64,000 nucleotides of DNA, from positions 124,001 through 188,000 of the forward strand of contig JBCCEW010000005.1 in NCBI GenBank assembly GCA_039030075.1, read 5' to 3'. Shown piece by piece: positions 42,123 through 50,768 of the stretch (its first letter is position 1; each line of letters begins with the position of its first letter). A program made the position numbers and the translations under genes. Source of the stretch: Myxococcota bacterium. GTDB lineage: Bacteria > Myxococcota_A > UBA9160 > SMWR01. A model generated the notes under the pieces. That model had not been told where the DNA came from and did not search any database. It saw nothing but the letters and a program-made list of their open reading frames with translations.

Positions 42123-43247
42123 ATGGGATCGAACGACGCGACCGCCCCCTACCCTCTGCGCGACGACCTCGTCTCCGTGCACGAGGAACTCCGCGCACGC
42201 ATCGCGGCCCCCGGCACCTGGTGGAGCGGCGCCGAGCGAACGGCCATTGCCGCTGAGGCGCGGGCGGCGCGCGACTGTCCGTTCAACAAGGAGCGCAAGC
42301 AGGCGCTCTCCCCGACGGCCGTCGAGGGATCCTGCACGTCGGTGACCGATCTCCCGCATCGCGTCGTGGACACGATCCATCGCATCGTCACCGATCCGGG
42401 ACGACTCTCGCGATCCTGGTACGAGAAGCTGCTCGCCGACGACGTCCTCACCGACGCCGCGTACGTCGAGCTGGCGGCCGTCGCGATCCTGCAGAACGCG
42501 CTCGATGTGTTCGCCCTCGCCGTCGGCGTGACGCCAGCGCCCCTGCACGAGCCGCTGACCGGCGAGCCGACGCGTGCACGCCCGGCGACGGCGCGGCACG
42601 ACGGGGCCTGGGTGCCGCAGATCCCGCCGGGCGAAGACGGTGGCGAGGATTGGCGCGACGTCTACGGCGACCGCGAGAGCGTGCCGCAAATCGGCCGGGC
42701 GCTGAGTCTCGTCCCCGACGAGGTGCGGATGATGAACCTCGTGGCCCAGCCTCACTACATGAAGCTCGAGCACGTGATCGACCCGTCGTACGTCGAGCCG
42801 GGCCGCACCCTCGATCGCCTGCAGACCGAGCTGATAGCGGCCCGCGTCTCGGCGATCAACGAGTGCTTCTACTGAACGACGGCGCACGCCAGCCTGCTCC
42901 GTGTGAGCGGCGCGATGACGGGAACCGAGATCGAGCTCGGAAGCGTGGCCGACGGCAAGGGGACCGGGGGCGTCGCCCACGGCGACGTGCTGATTGCCTT
43001 CACCGACGCCGTGATGGCGAACGAGCCCGAGGCCATGGCGCGCACCCGCGATGCGGTCACAGCAGCGCTGGGCGAGCAGGCGGTGGCCGATGCAGCAGGG
43101 GTGATCGCGATGTTCAACATCGTCGATCGGGTCGCCGACGCCACGGGCATTCCGATCGACGAGGGCGGCACCCACGACCTGCGCTACGCGATCGGGAGCG
43201 AGCTCGGCATGGACGGTCAGACCCCCGAGGCGCGCGCGGCGCGCTGA
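42123..43247 (+). CDS. AhpD-like selenoprotein, in-frame TGA read as selenocysteine (Sec251)
   Basis: The frame from ATG 42123 (GGAGG upstream) reaches TGA at 42873-42875 and continues without change of frame to a stop at 43247, giving 374 residues. The TGA falls inside the AhpD active site: Cys248-Phe-Tyr-[TGA]-Thr-Thr-Ala-His255. AhpD-family proteins have C-x-x-C-x-x-x-H, and here the second Cys position is the TGA, so the protein would have C-x-x-U. After the TGA the sequence continues with family-like helices (GGVAHGDVLIAFTDAVM). Sec-containing AhpD-like proteins are an established bacterial selenoprotein group, and read as two genes each half would be broken. The full frame covers an otherwise unannotated start near 42903. 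Peroxide reduction is the probable role. Confidence 0.87.
42882..42908 (+). promoter_or_regulatory. Candidate bacterial SECIS stem-loop after the Sec TGA
   Basis: Beginning 6 bases after the TGA, GC at 42882-42883 can pair with GC at 42907-42908, CACGC (42885-42889) with GTGTG (42901-42905), and AG with CU in the apical part, leaving a CCTG loop. A stem-loop a short distance after the UGA, with G in the apical loop, is what bacterial SelB-dependent decoding needs. This hairpin is modest, with one mismatch and one G-U pair. Confidence 0.4.
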
Positions 43248-43264
43248 GCCGACGGAGCCAAGCG

Positions 43265-44020
43265 ATGCGCGCTGTGGGACGCGCACTTCTGCCGACGCTG
43301 CTGGTCCTGCTGGGCGCGGTCTCCCTCGCGGCGGGAGACGCACGGGTGGACATCGCCGCCGTCGAGACGGCGCACCGGCAGAACGATCTGCCGGCGCTCG
43401 AGACCCAGTACAAGGCGCTCGACCGCGAAGGAACGCTCGGGCTTCGCAGGCGCTACCTGCGGGCGTTCATCGCGTGGCGTGCGAACCATGTGCTCCGCGC
43501 GAAGCCTGACAGCGCGTCGGCGCGCAACGCCTGGCTCGAGACGGCCCGCGTCGATCTCGACGCGGTGCTCGCGACCGATCCGCACCACGTCGAGGCGCTC
43601 GTTCTCCAGGCCGCCGTGCTCGGGGAGCTCTCCGAGCGCAGCGTCTGGGAACGGCTCACGCTCGGCCGCACCGCCTACGAGCTGCTCGAGCGCGCGATCG
43701 CGCGGGGGCCGGGCAACCCGCGCGCGGCCCTCCAGCGGGGCGTGTTCCGGCTGTACGCGCCCGGCTTCGCGGGGGGCGGAACCGACGCGGCGCTCGCCGA
43801 ACTGGAGCGCGCCGAGCTGCTCTTCAAGACCGAGCCGCCCGATGCCTGGCCCGGCTGGGGGCGCGTCGACGTCGCGGCCTGGCTCGGCCAGGCGCTGGTA
43901 GCGGCGGGCCGACCCGAGGAAGCCCGCGCCCACTACCTCGAAGGGCTGGCCTACGCGCCGCCTTCGCCTTGGATCCGCGAGGTGCTGTTGCCCGAGCTGG
44001 GGCCTTCGCCGAAGCCCTGA
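43265..44020 (+). CDS. Exported TPR-like protein
   Basis: A 251-residue protein starting at ATG 43265. Residues 1-23 are a signal peptide (ALLPTLLVLLGAVSLAAG). The mature protein is alpha-helical with repeat-like blocks (DLPALETQYKALDREG, ALVLQAAVLGELSE, AELERAELLFKTEPPDAW, GRPEEARAHYLEGLAYAPPS), a TPR-like solenoid without a recognised family name. It follows the selenoprotein by 17 bases and overlaps the 3' end of the convergent AgpS-like gene by 70 bases. Confidence 0.72.
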   Translation: MRAVGRALLPTLLVLLGAVSLAAGDARVDIAAVETAHRQNDLPALETQYKALDREGTLGLRRRYLRAFIAWRANHVLRAKPDSASARNAWLETARVDLDAVLATDPHHVEALVLQAAVLGELSERSVWERLTLGRTAYELLERAIARGPGNPRAALQRGVFRLYAPGFAGGGTDAALAELERAELLFKTEPPDAWPGWGRVDVAAWLGQALVAAGRPEEARAHYLEGLAYAPPSPWIREVLLPELGPSPKP

Positions 44021-45774
44021 TTCCCCACCCCGAACACGTTGGTCGGGTCGACCGCCCGTTTCAGCTGGCGTCCCCACTCGAGCATGCCGCCGGATTGGAT
44101 CCGGCCGAGGAACGGGCTGCGGATCTTGCCGATGCCGTGGTGATGCGAGAGGGAACCGCCGCAGCGCAGCACCTCGTCGCGCGCCGCGTGCTCGATCTCG
44201 GCATAGACTTGGCTCGGATTCTCGACGCCCTTGTAGTACGTGGCGAAGTAGAAGTAGACGGCGACGCCCGTGTCGTAGAGCTGGGTGATGCGACAGGTGA
44301 TGAAGGGTTTCCCGGGGAGACCGCGCTCCCGGTGCTCATCGCGGATGCGTTGCTTCACCCGTTCGCAGAGGTCGAGGGCCTGACTCCACGGGACCGACGT
44401 CTCGAAGGACTCGGCCAGCATCCAGTGGTTCATGATCCAATCGCGGATGTAGGCGATTCCAAAGGTCAGCTGGTAGCCGCGGCGACCGTTCTCGGCGCCC
44501 CCGGCCAGGCCGCCGTGGCGCGACGCGAGACGGCGGACGTGACGCTGCTGCGTCCGGACTTCCTCGGCGCCGCCCTCGTAGACGAGCGTGCACGCGCACA
44601 TCGTTTCGGGATCGAACCCCTTGAGCCCGACGACGAACGCCTTCTCGAGCTTCGACTTCCAGGCCTTCCAGCCGGTGCGCTTTCCCTTGAGCATCTGGCT
44701 CAGCTGGAACTGCATGTTGTCGACCAGGCGCACACTCGCGGGCGGGATGCCTTCGCGCTCGAGGTCGCGCAGGAACCGGAAGCCGCTCTCGAAATCGCGG
44801 AACACGATCGAGCCGTAGACCTGCTTCTCGGGCAGGGGGAAGAGCTTCACGACGGCGCGGGTCACGATCCCCAGGCCGCCCTCGGACCCGAAGATCCAGC
44901 GTCGCGCGTCGGCGATGCCGACCGATTCGCGGGGAACCGTCGCGCTGCGTTCGAGCACACCCCGGGCGGTGACGGCCGTGACATCGAGGACGATCTGCTC
45001 GATGTTCCCGTAGCGGTTCTTCTTCATGCCGCTGGCATGGGTGGCGATCCAACCGCCGAGGGTCGAGAACTCGACGCTGTCGGGTTCGTGACCCAGCGTG
45101 AAGCCGTGCTCGGCGAGCTGCTCGACGAGCTGCCGTCCGACCGCCCCGGCCTCGATGCAGGCCATCCGGTTCTCGGGGTCGATCCACAGGATGCGGTTCA
45201 TACGCGAGAGGTCGACCGACACGATCGTGCGCGACTCGTTCGTCGGGCAGCGCAGCGCATCGGTGACGTTCGTCCCACCGCCGTAGGGCACCAGGCAGAC
45301 GTCGTGTCGCAGGGCCGCTTCCACCAGGGCGACGACCTGCTCGTGTTCGGTGGGGAACACGACCAGATCCGGCACCCGCTCGATGCGCCCATACTTGATG
45401 GCGTACATCTCTTCCTGGGTGTGTCCATGGCCGTGGCGCAACCGGACTTCCGGGTCGCGGGAGATCTGATCGTCGGCCAGAACCTTCGCCATCTCGTCTT
45501 CGAAGGCCGCGTGGGAACGCGCGGACGGAATCTCGGGGGGGTAGCGAGCCGGGTGGCGATCGTCGGAGCGCACGGCCGGGTGGATCGTGTCGTGCACCCA
45601 GCCCAACAGCTCGGCCAGCTCTTCGCCGCAGAGCGGATAGCGCGAGCCGGTGAGCACGACGGTTCCGTCGTCGCGGAGCTGGAAGGCGGTGTCGCGGAAG
45701 CCCCAGACGTCGAAGCTCTCGACGTCCTGGGGGTCGGGAACCCAGGGTTCGGGCACGATGCGCTTCGCTTCCAA
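43951..45774 (-). CDS. agpS: Alkyl-dihydroxyacetone-phosphate synthase-like FAD enzyme
   Basis: A 607-residue FAD-binding (VAO-type) protein with a TTG start at 45774 behind GGGGG. PYGGGTNVT and HEPDSVEFSTLGGWIATHASGMKKNRYGNIE form the FAD site, GSEGGLGIVT follows, and the C-terminus has the alkyl-DHAP synthase signatures YDTGVAVYFYF and GGSLSHHHGIGKIR, where the His cluster is part of the active site. AGPS exchanges the acyl chain of acyl-DHAP for a fatty alcohol and starts ether-lipid synthesis; an AgpS has that role in myxobacteria. The closest alternative is a D-lactate/glycolate-type oxidase, but the His cluster argues for AGPS. Confidence 0.85.
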   Translation of the reverse strand: MEAKRIVPEPWVPDPQDVESFDVWGFRDTAFQLRDDGTVVLTGSRYPLCGEELAELLGWVHDTIHPAVRSDDRHPARYPPEIPSARSHAAFEDEMAKVLADDQISRDPEVRLRHGHGHTQEEMYAIKYGRIERVPDLVVFPTEHEQVVALVEAALRHDVCLVPYGGGTNVTDALRCPTNESRTIVSVDLSRMNRILWIDPENRMACIEAGAVGRQLVEQLAEHGFTLGHEPDSVEFSTLGGWIATHASGMKKNRYGNIEQIVLDVTAVTARGVLERSATVPRESVGIADARRWIFGSEGGLGIVTRAVVKLFPLPEKQVYGSIVFRDFESGFRFLRDLEREGIPPASVRLVDNMQFQLSQMLKGKRTGWKAWKSKLEKAFVVGLKGFDPETMCACTLVYEGGAEEVRTQQRHVRRLASRHGGLAGGAENGRRGYQLTFGIAYIRDWIMNHWMLAESFETSVPWSQALDLCERVKQRIRDEHRERGLPGKPFITCRITQLYDTGVAVYFYFATYYKGVENPSQVYAEIEHAARDEVLRCGGSLSHHHGIGKIRSPFLGRIQSGGMLEWGRQLKRAVDPTNVFGVGNQGFGEGPSSGNSTSRIQGEGGA

Positions 45775-45797
45775 GACGTCCCCCCGTTGGCGCGACT

Positions 45798-46463
45798 CTA
45801 GTCTGACGCGGGCATCGCAGCCGGCGCAACGGGCGGCCCGGTCAGCGAGGGGGGTGCCGACGACCGCTCGAGCGCCTCGAGGATGCGCGGATCGTCGCGC
45901 GACGCGAGGTCGTAGAGGTCGAGGAACACCTCGCGGAGGTTGTCCTGGCGCCGCCGGCGGAGTCCATCGAGGAGCGGCCCCAGGCCCCGGGCGCCGGGGC
46001 CGAGCAACGTCCGTACGAGCTCGGCGAGCAGCGCCGGATCGACCCGGGTCTCGTGAACCACGGGGAGGGACCCGCGGTCGTGGGCGGTGAAGAGCCAGCC
46101 GTGTGCGCGGCTGGCTGCTCGCACCAGCCCGAGCCGCGCGGCCGCGGAGAGCTGCTCCACCCCGTCGACGAAGAGCACCGCCTCGGGCGGCAAGCGCCGC
46201 GCCTGGGACCAGAGCGCGCGCGCGGTGGGGACGGGCTGGGCCTCGCTGAACCGCCAGGAGACGACCCGCTTCCCGCCGGCGGTGAAGCGGGCTGCGAGGG
46301 CGCGCAGCAACGTGGTCTTTCCCGATCCGTGGGCTCCCACCACGACGCCGCGGCGCCCCTGGCGTTCCCAGCGCGCGAGCAAGCGCTCGATGGACTCGCC
46401 ACGCGGGCGGTAGGCGAGGGCGTCGAGTCGCGACGTGCGGAACGGGTTCTCGCGTGCGCGCAC
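45798..46463 (-). CDS. P-loop ATPase of the DUF3592 operon
   Basis: A 221-residue protein with a GTG start at 46463, one base after the stop of the gene upstream. The Walker A motif GAHGSGKTT lies at about residues 42-50, and a Walker B-like strand AVLFVDGVEQL at about 95-105. The rest is helical and ends in a Pro/Ala-rich tail. It is a small AAA-type or ABC-type nucleotide hydrolase without recognised partner domains. Its position after a beta-sandwich protein and the DUF3592 protein suggests a common function. Confidence 0.7.
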   Translation of the reverse strand: MRARENPFRTSRLDALAYRPRGESIERLLARWERQGRRGVVVGAHGSGKTTLLRALAARFTAGGKRVVSWRFSEAQPVPTARALWSQARRLPPEAVLFVDGVEQLSAAARLGLVRAASRAHGWLFTAHDRGSLPVVHETRVDPALLAELVRTLLGPGARGLGPLLDGLRRRRQDNLREVFLDLYDLASRDDPRILEALERSSAPPSLTGPPVAPAAMPASD

Positions 46464-46464
46464 G

Positions 46465-46836
46465 TCAGTCGCCCTCGTCTTCCCCGAGCACGACTTCGCG
46501 TCGATCGGGCCCGAGCACGAGTTCGAGACGTCCCACGTCGCGCGGGCTGTCGGAAACGGCCTCGATCGCCCAGCGCACCGAGACGAGCTGCCCCGAGCAC
46601 GAGTAGGGACCCGAGGGCAGGGTGAAACGGAAGGGGCTCGAGCCGCTCGCGACGGGGGCTCCCAGCGGGATCTCCTCCGCAATGCCGACGTCGCGGTCGC
46701 CGCGCCCTTCGGTGTACCAGAGCAGACGCAGGCGGATCGTCTCCGGGGCGGCGTCGCACATCCACTGCAGGTCCCCCCGCAGCGTTGCTTTGGGAGCGAA
46801 GGCGGTCTCGCCGCCCTCGGTGCGGATCTCGATCAT
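46465..46836 (-). CDS. Arrestin-like beta-sandwich protein, unknown function
   Basis: A 123-residue protein starting at ATG 46836. It is predicted all-beta: MIEIRTEGGETAFAPKATLRGDLQW, IRLRLLWYTEG and FRFTLPSGPYSCSGQLVSVRWAIEAVS. The GPYSCSGQLVSVRWAIEA block resembles one strand of arrestin/SpoOM-like sandwiches and also part of the upstream DUF3592 protein. No catalytic residues are apparent. Confidence 0.6.
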   Translation of the reverse strand: MIEIRTEGGETAFAPKATLRGDLQWMCDAAPETIRLRLLWYTEGRGDRDVGIAEEIPLGAPVASGSSPFRFTLPSGPYSCSGQLVSVRWAIEAVSDSPRDVGRLELVLGPDRREVVLGEDEGD

Positions 46837-46840
46837 GCGC

Positions 46841-48574
46841 TCACCCCTCTGCGCGCCGTGGCAGCACGACGATCGGGTACTTCTCGGACACGTCGGGCCA
46901 GCGCCGGATGTCTCCCTCGACCGCCAGCGACCAGACGACCGCATTGTGTTCGGCTTCGAAGCTGTGCATCGACGTGGCCGGGATCTCGACGCGGACGTGC
47001 CCGCCCATCCCGCACGCAGGCGCCGGGAGGTCGGCCAGGACACGCTCCATGAAGGTCTCGGTGGCGGTGTGGGTGTTGGTGCCGACGGTGTAGGTGGCGC
47101 GCTCTTCGCCGCGGAGCACGATGCGCACCTGCTGCAGTCGCTGTGCGTTCCCGTGGAAGCGCCACTGGAGATCGAGGGCGTCCCCGAGTCGCGGCGTCGG
47201 CTGGCTCGCGACGAGCTCGGGCTTCGGGTTTCGGAGCGCGAGGATGCCGTAGCCGATGCCGAAGACGAGGCCGATCCCGACCAACACGAAGGGAACGAGG
47301 AACAGGATCAAGAACCAGTCGGTGCGGCCCCGCGCGTACTCCTGCCACGCCTGGTACACGAAGAAGCTCATGATGCCGTTCCAGAACAGGGCGGCGAAGA
47401 CGATCCCGGCGAGGCGCATGCCGCGCGACGACTCGGGCGCGAGCGGTGCCGAGCCGGAGCGCGGATCGTGCTCGGGGAGCACCGCGTCGTGGGCGTCGCG
47501 CGTTTCCGAGGGAGCCGTTCCCGAGAGCATCCCGAGCGACTCCGCCTTTGCCAGTCGCCTTCGCCCCTGGTGGATGAGCAGCGCCCCGACCCCGAAGAAC
47601 ACCAGCGGGATCACGGCGAGCCAGGCGTGCGCCGTCAGCCCGCGTTCGAGCACGGCTTCGTTCGATCGCTCGGGGTGGATCCAGCAGTCGACTTCTGCGC
47701 CGACCGGATGCGCGCGAACGATCTCGCGCTTGCCCTCGATGCCCGAGCTGGATCCGCCGAAGAAGCCGTGGCGGCTCGAGCGCTCCTCGCCGCGACCGCG
47801 GTCCCAGCGATACAGGATGTCGACGCTGTAGGTGGTGCCGTCGTCACTCGAATGCGACCGGACCGAGCTGTGCTCGACGATGCAACGGTGGGCGTTCCAG
47901 CGCTGGGCGTCGAGGATCTGCAGGAGGGGCTGGAAGGCGAGGAACCAGCCGGCGAGGGCCCCCACCGCCGCGAAGAGAACACCCATCCCGATGAGCCCGC
48001 GGCCGGTTCCGGTCTTCTTCGCGTGCCGTCCCAGGTCCTCGGGGAGCGGGCGTCCCTGGGCGTCGGTGGCGTCGCGACGCCACATGGCCACGATGCCGAT
48101 CCCCCCGATCGCCACGAAGATCAGCGGCAGCAGGAGGAAGGCCGCCATCCAGAGCGGGCCGCGCTGGAGCACCAGATCGCCTTCGCTCGAAGCGAAGCAC
48201 GCCACTGTGGCACCCGCCGGATAGGGAGCGAGCTGGTTCGCCGCGCTTCCGTAGTCGCCGAAGGTCGGGTCGTCGCGACGCAGCTGCTGGCCCTGGAGCT
48301 CCGGTCCCGCGTCGAGGGTGCGGTAGCGCACGACCGGCACGTAGGGGTCTTCGCCCCCATCCCGTGACACTTCGCTGTGAAGGATCTCGCAGCGACGCTC
48401 TTGCCACTGGTAGGTGTCGGCGCTCTTCAGGAGCTCCTGGCCGAGGAGCCAGGTGAACACCGCTCCCATCGCGAAGAAGAAGCCGAAGAAGAGGGTTCCG
48501 ACGAGCTTCGCACCGAACCCCATGGGCTCGTTGCTGGCCTTCCTCTTCCCCATCCGTAGGCGCAGTCGCGACAC
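46841..48574 (-). CDS. DUF3592 membrane protein with C-terminal arrestin-like region
   Basis: A 577-residue polytopic membrane protein. DUF3592-type modules occur twice: a transmembrane helix, an extracytoplasmic beta segment with a Cys (about 60-130 and 225-300) and another helix. The C-terminal third has further helices and an arrestin-like beta segment with PATSMHSFEAEHNAVVWSLAV and RWPDVSEKYPIVVLPR. The start may be GTG 48574 or ATG 48550 (residue 9); neither has a strong ribosome-binding site. The next two genes (46465, 45798) follow within four bases and one base, so the three form an operon. Confidence 0.75.
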   Translation of the reverse strand: MSRLRLRMGKRKASNEPMGFGAKLVGTLFFGFFFAMGAVFTWLLGQELLKSADTYQWQERRCEILHSEVSRDGGEDPYVPVVRYRTLDAGPELQGQQLRRDDPTFGDYGSAANQLAPYPAGATVACFASSEGDLVLQRGPLWMAAFLLLPLIFVAIGGIGIVAMWRRDATDAQGRPLPEDLGRHAKKTGTGRGLIGMGVLFAAVGALAGWFLAFQPLLQILDAQRWNAHRCIVEHSSVRSHSSDDGTTYSVDILYRWDRGRGEERSSRHGFFGGSSSGIEGKREIVRAHPVGAEVDCWIHPERSNEAVLERGLTAHAWLAVIPLVFFGVGALLIHQGRRRLAKAESLGMLSGTAPSETRDAHDAVLPEHDPRSGSAPLAPESSRGMRLAGIVFAALFWNGIMSFFVYQAWQEYARGRTDWFLILFLVPFVLVGIGLVFGIGYGILALRNPKPELVASQPTPRLGDALDLQWRFHGNAQRLQQVRIVLRGEERATYTVGTNTHTATETFMERVLADLPAPACGMGGHVRVEIPATSMHSFEAEHNAVVWSLAVEGDIRRWPDVSEKYPIVVLPRRAEG

Positions 48575-48651
48575 GGGCCTCGGCGAACCTCCGACACACG
48601 CAGGTGGTCACCCGCGTCGGGGGGGATGCGACCTGTTCGGGGGGATCGAAC

Positions 48652-49947
48652 CTATGCGGGGGCCGGCGCTGGCGTCTCCGCGGGCTCGTCGCCCGGGATC
48701 CGCACGAACGACAGCAACACCCCCCCGAAGAACAGTAGCGCCAGCTGCATCAGGAAGGCGGTGCGATAGGTGCCGGTGGCGTCGTAGAGGGCTCCCGCGA
48801 TCGCGGGCGCGGCGGCGACCAGCGGCAGGGTGGCCAGGCCCCCGAGGCCCTGGGCGCGTCCGAAGGCGAGGCGACCGAAGCAGCGACCGAGGATCACCCC
48901 GAAGAGCGGCATGGCGGCGCCGATGCCCAACCCGTAGAGGGCGCCGGTCGCGACGAACAGCGGGTAGCTGGGTTCGAGGTAGAGGAGCGCCCACACGGCG
49001 AGGTTGGTCAGCACCAGCCCCCAGATGGCCGCATGAGGCGGAATGCGATCGGCCAGGGCGCCGAAGGCGATCTTCCCGAACAGGGAGAACGGCACCATCG
49101 CGGTGAAGAAGCGGGCCGCTTCCTGGGCCGAGAACCCGAGCTCGCGTCCAAAGGGGATCCCGACCAGGGTCATCACGATCGGCGAGGTGAAGATCAACCC
49201 GAAGCCGACGGCGAGCATCCAGAGCCGCGGGTCGCGGGCCAGCTCGGAGGTCTCGGGAATGGCTTCTCCGGTGACGGCTTCGCCGTCCGTCGCATCGGGG
49301 ACGGGTTCGCCATCGGGCAACTGGCCCACCAGCTCGGGGCGTCCGATCGCGCCGAAGGCGAAGGCCGGCACGCCCAACCCAAGTGCCAGCAGCCCGAAGT
49401 AGAAGATGGCGGCGCGCCAACCCTGGTTCTCGATCCAGTAGGCAGCCAGCTCGGGCCCGACGGCCCCGGCGATCGTGGCTCCGGCGACCGCGATGCCGAG
49501 GGCCAACCCGCGCTTACGCACGAACCAGTTGGCGACGAGGGACGAAGAGGGGATGGGTCCGAAGCCGGCTGCGCCGATCGCCACGACGCTGCAATAGAGC
49601 AACCCGAACAGCCAGAAGGCTTCGACGCGGCTCATCAGGATCAGGCCACCACCCGCGACCGCTGCGCCCAGGGGCATGATGACGCGGGCGTATCCCCGGT
49701 CGAGGAACTGGCCGAGGATCGGACCCGAGAGTCCCATCACCACGAACACGATCGACATCGCCCGGCTGAGCTCGCCCACCGACTTGTCGAAGGTCTCGGT
49801 CAGGGGTTCGAGGAAGACGCCGAAGCTCGACAGCGTCACCGTGTTCGAGAGCAGCTGCGCCAGGAACGCGATGAAGACGACGCGCCAGCCGAGGAATCCC
49901 CGCACACCAGCGGCAGCCTTCTCGGTATGGGGGGCCGGGGCGTTCAT
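48652..49947 (-). CDS. MFS transporter (monocarboxylate/OFA-like)
   Basis: A 431-residue membrane protein starting at ATG 49947; the in-frame codons further upstream have no ribosome-binding site. Twelve hydrophobic segments are present with the MFS loop motif between helices 2 and 3 (GQFLDRGYAR) and the matching motif GALADRIPP between helices 8 and 9. The central cytoplasmic loop (about 205-240) is acidic. The pattern is closest to monocarboxylate/oxalate-formate antiporters, so the likely substrate is an organic acid. Confidence 0.87.
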   Translation of the reverse strand: MNAPAPHTEKAAAGVRGFLGWRVVFIAFLAQLLSNTVTLSSFGVFLEPLTETFDKSVGELSRAMSIVFVVMGLSGPILGQFLDRGYARVIMPLGAAVAGGGLILMSRVEAFWLFGLLYCSVVAIGAAGFGPIPSSSLVANWFVRKRGLALGIAVAGATIAGAVGPELAAYWIENQGWRAAIFYFGLLALGLGVPAFAFGAIGRPELVGQLPDGEPVPDATDGEAVTGEAIPETSELARDPRLWMLAVGFGLIFTSPIVMTLVGIPFGRELGFSAQEAARFFTAMVPFSLFGKIAFGALADRIPPHAAIWGLVLTNLAVWALLYLEPSYPLFVATGALYGLGIGAAMPLFGVILGRCFGRLAFGRAQGLGGLATLPLVAAAPAIAGALYDATGTYRTAFLMQLALLFFGGVLLSFVRIPGDEPAETPAPAPA

Positions 49948-50258
49948 GCGCGCCCGAGCATCGCACCTTTTCGGCAGCGCCCCCAATCCACGCGGAACGA
50001 CCCATCACCCGCTGGCAGCGATTCCAACCGTGCTGGAGTCGTTCCACCCGGTGGTAGGAAAAGTGCAACGGTTCGCGAACCGCGCCGCTCACGCCTGCGC
50101 AACCCGAACCGCGAACCGCGCGCGCCTTCGGAAGAACCGCAACCCATTGTGTTCCCTGTCACTTTTCCCAGAGGAGCGGTCACTTCTCGAACAAGCCGCC
50201 GGTGAACCTGCGGTGGCGATTTCCCGACTGCACCCACCTGCACCACGAGGAGCCCCCC
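49948..50258 (+). promoter_or_regulatory. 311-base intergenic region with long-range inverted repeats
   Basis: No gene is present. GGAACGAC (49994-50001) is repeated inverted as GTCGTTCC (50038-50045). GGAAAAGTG (50057-50065) is repeated inverted as CACTTTTCC (50160-50168), 94 bases away. A GAACCGCG-like unit recurs at 50076-50119. The region separates the divergent MFS and coiled-coil genes, so it should contain promoters for both; an RNA leader on the coiled-coil side is possible. Confidence 0.4.
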
Positions 50259-50768
50259 ATGGCGAAACTCAATCTCAAGAAGATCTCGAAGAAGTCGGCG
50301 GAGGCGCCCGAAGCGCCCGCGACCGAAACCGAAGCGACCGAGACGACGCCCGCGTCCACTGCCGAGGCCGACGAGCTCTCGCGGCTGCGCGGCATTCTGT
50401 TCGGCTCGGCGATCAACGAGCAGGAACAGGCCCTCGCGCGGATCGAGAACCGGATGGCAGCCCACGCCGCCGAGGTGCGCGGTGAGATCGATGCCCTCGG
50501 TCGTCGCCTCGAGAATCGCATCTCCGAACTGGGCGCGCGGGCGAACCAGGATCAGAACTCGGTCCGCGAGCAGCTGCTCGGTCAGTCCGAGCTGCTGAAG
50601 AACTCGGTCCAGGAGCGCTCGGACCAGACCCTGCTGCTGGTGAACCGCGGGATCGAGGAGCTGCGCGAGCACAAGATCGATCGCACGAAGCTCTCCGAGT
50701 TCCTGCTCGACCTCGGTTCCCGCCTCGAAGGCGAGCACACCGACGTGGCGAACGAGGACGCGCGATGA
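50259..50768 (+). CDS. Coiled-coil protein 1 of a paralogous pair
   Basis: A 169-residue soluble protein starting at ATG 50259 (GAGGAG upstream). A basic N-terminus (KLNLKKISKKS) is followed by an Ala/Thr/Glu-rich linker (about 12-45), then ELSRLRGILFGSAINEQEQALARIENRMA and a continuous coiled coil. The next gene contains the same block (ELDRLREIVFGSQISDFDTAVAGLEAKLA) before its own coil, so the two are diverged copies. The L-x-RLR-x-(I/L)-(L/V)-FG motif also occurs in some OmpA- and stress-linked bacterial proteins; the function is unknown. The end overlaps the next gene by four bases (ATGA). Confidence 0.75.
   Translation: MAKLNLKKISKKSAEAPEAPATETEATETTPASTAEADELSRLRGILFGSAINEQEQALARIENRMAAHAAEVRGEIDALGRRLENRISELGARANQDQNSVREQLLGQSELLKNSVQERSDQTLLLVNRGIEELREHKIDRTKLSEFLLDLGSRLEGEHTDVANEDAR

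Noticed and set aside
42123-42875. A frameshift or assembly error at the end of the AhpD-like gene
   Set aside because: No frame change is needed; the same frame continues after TGA, and the substitution falls exactly at the motif's second Cys.
42903-43247. Separate 114-residue gene starting at 42903
   Set aside because: It is in frame with the AhpD-like gene and completes that fold; the TGA between them coincides with the active-site Cys position, so selenocysteine readthrough explains it better.
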